A stretch of 64,000 nucleotides of DNA from Megamerina dolium (taxonomy: Eukaryota > Arthropoda > Insecta > Diptera > Megamerinidae), in assembly GCA_963854835.1 (NCBI GenBank), contig OY978525.1, positions 95,880,136 through 95,944,135 of the forward strand, written 5' to 3'. The position numbers were made by a program, and so were the translations under genes. The stretch's first letter is position 1; the number at the start of each line of letters is the position of its first letter. Under the pieces are notes generated by a model, which saw only the letters and a program-made list of their open reading frames with translations, searched no databases and had not been told where the DNA came from. Of the stretch, positions 62,443-64,000 are shown one piece after another.

Positions 62443-62760
62443 ATGTGGCACTTATAGGCCCTGAAGGGCCCTTTGGTCAAGTTTATCTTCCAGTACTGTT
62501 GTGCATGTTAAATTTTTGTCAGTATTAGGAGGGTAGATAGTGGCCAGTTCCGAACAGCAGAACCCTTGCGACGTCACTTTTGTCAGAGCGTTTTCATGAA
62601 AAATTATTACTGCCCGAAGAGTTGCAAATTGATTGCTGACAAGTGCTACGATTCGAAAGAAAAATCTGTTCGATATTAAAATTGCGCTTCAGCTAGAGAT
62701 TCAATCCACGAACCACATATCAGAAGACCAACGCACTAATCATTAAGCTATGGCGTCCAA
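62443..62760 (-). mobile_element. tRNA-derived SINE, copy 3, diverged
   Basis: Same order as copies 1 and 2 on the - strand: a tRNA-like head GGACGCCATAGCTTAATGAT (A box weakened), TTGGTCTTCTGATATGTGGT, a body ending CTTGACCAAAGGGCCCTTCA, the hairpin GGCCC-TTCA-GGGCC and TATAAGTGCCACATAC. Many substitutions and no clear target duplication indicate an older copy. Confidence 0.75.
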
Positions 62761-62835
62761 CTACCTTAACCTCAGTCTCTGACTTCTAGAAGACAAAAAC
62801 AGACGGTAGAATTAGTTAGAAGTTTTCCTTCAAGA

Positions 62836-63116
62836 TTTTTACTTATTCGGCAATAAAAGGAAGTCGAAGGGAGTTAAATATGGAGAATCGGGTGGATTCA
62901 GGGGTAATTTGTGTTCGGGATAGAACACATTTTGTTGTTGCAATTACCGATGTCTCACCAATGGCTTTCTCATTGCCAACATTGAATTAATTACAATATT
63001 GGCTATTTCACTCAACTTCACTCGATGGGCGTTGAAAACGATATTATAAAGTTTATTAATCATTTATTTGGTGGTAACCTCAATAGGACCCCAAATTGGT
63101 TCGATTATCACTTCTG
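62836..63116 (-). mobile_element. Internally deleted mariner remnant
   Basis: On the - strand: PIEVTTK-stop-MINKLYNIVF, AHRVKLSEIANIV and MLAMRKPLV, the second N-terminal helix-turn-helix region of mariners. It then passes directly to NPPDSPYLTPFDFLLLPNK, the third catalytic Asp. The middle of the gene is gone. Boundaries are approximate, and inverted repeats were not found. Confidence 0.65.
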
Positions 63117-63505
63117 AATAATTACTTAAGATAATGGGCGAATTAGTTCTTAGTTTCATATTTTGTTTTTTTTTTTTTTCTCAAAAAATTGTGTTTTATC
63201 CAAAAATGTAATTCATTTCAAAGTCAAAACTGATTATAACGTTTTGTACTGCTACGTTTTGTATTTAAGATTTTCAAATTACAAATACAACACAAAATAG
63301 TTTTACTGATATTGGTGCCATCTCTTGCATTGTTCACGGACTAACGTTTTTTAGGACAATCGTATTTTTCCCACTTTTTATATAGGGTCGAACCACTATG
63401 TAACGCTTGCTAGCATACTTATTTACATACGTATATGCATGCATATGGAGCCACAATATTGGCAAGCTCAATTCTGCTATTATTTTATATTCTTGAAAAT
63501 ATGTA

Positions 63506-64000
63506 AAGGGTTATCCATTTCGCGGTTTCAAAAGTATAGGGCTAGAATTCGACATCTGTCAAACTAACTGAATTGTTAAAACAATTTCTTTCTTTTTCAG
63601 TTCAAAGTCTGACATTTGCGAAAAGGGCATTAAAATTGTAAAAACCTACTACAAAAATTGTGATTCTGCCACAGCCACATATCGTGCTTTAAGAGGAGAT
63701 TATGGTTTACATAATCGTCCAACTACGCAAGCAATTGGCAAAATTGTGAAGAAATATGAAGAGACTGGATCGGTTACAGATATTGTAAGGCCTGTGCATC
63801 ATCGTTTCGCTCGTACCACCGAAAATATCGCTGCTGTAAGTGGAAGTGTTGCCGAAGACCCAAATGTGTCTATTCCTCGTCGTTCTCAGGAATTAGGATA
63901 CGTAGATACGTCGAATGGGTGCTTGAACAACAGGCGGTGGAAGGCGATTTTTCGAACAAAATTTTCTTCAGCGACGAAGCACATTTCTCACTCGGTGGGT
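63506..64000 (+). mobile_element. Second DD41D ('rosa'-like) mariner, cut by window end
   Basis: After TA (63504-63505) the sequence begins AAGGGTTAT, like the end of the element at 48249. The + strand frame reads KSDICEKGIKIVKTYYKNCD, SATATYRALRGDYGLHNRPT, IGKIVKKYEETGSVTDIVRP, FARTTENIAAVSGSV and DPNVSIPRRSQELG. It then jumps, with a frame change, to YVEWVLEQQAVEGDFSNKIF and FSDEAHFSLGG at the right edge. The ENIAAV...RRSQELG and FSDEAHF signatures place it in the same group as 48249-49137. It complements that copy, which lacks this N-terminal region. A deletion after RRSQELG makes it non-functional. Confidence 0.8.

Noticed and set aside
1..64000. CRISPR arrays, operons or bacterial signals
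   Set aside because: The window is eukaryotic, with spliced genes. Simple repeats here are microsatellites, not spaced arrays.

Overview
This window is nuclear DNA from a higher fly. A tephritid fruit fly such as Bactrocera, Zeugodacus or Ceratitis is my best guess. The reasons are AT-rich introns, CAA/CAG and N/Q-rich exons, a Zasp52 gene of dipteran type, and many mariner elements, including DD41D ('rosa'-like) ones. The species is inferred, not proven.

From the left edge to about 30.85 kb, on the + strand, lies most of Zasp52, a PDZ/LIM protein of the muscle Z-disc. The PDZ and ZM end lies upstream of the window. In order I see an Ala-rich exon that opens LIM1 (478-880), the rest of LIM1 (2015-2209), a short linker exon (4455-4554), and a long N/Q/S-rich exon (7725-9110). 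Next come the exon 10290-10461 and a symmetric cassette (11267-11521, with a readthrough stop at 11607). Two alternative long exons follow, 23122-27565 (4.4 kb) and 27832-28954. Three last exons carry LIM2-LIM4 and the stop at 29740. Each of the two long exons supplies the first zinc-binding Cys pair of LIM2. Their splice phases mean they cannot be joined to each other in frame. A further candidate alternative last exon sits at 19200-19413.

A second gene, on the - strand and convergent with Zasp52, runs from beyond about 53.7 kb down to 38486. I see its last three exons (53714-53492, 53012-52920, 39278-38486), with a 13.6-kb last intron. They encode the end of a probable membrane segment and a cytoplasmic tail with one PPxY motif per exon. 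I could not name this gene.

The remainder, mostly right of 31 kb, is full of mobile DNA: at least five mariner lineages (2296, 31568, 35830, 40395, 48249, 62836, 63506), two fold-back derivatives of one mariner 5' end (12974, 17160), a decayed piggyBac transposase (about 46925-47695) and the RNase H end of a non-LTR retrotransposon (58203-58990). There are also three copies of a tRNA-derived SINE (47854, 57743, 62443), two with clear target-site duplications. None of the transposases is intact. The copy at 40395-41585 is nearest to intact, with one frameshift and a lost N-terminus.

All exon boundaries come from reading frame, splice sites and phase compatibility. No transcript data were available.
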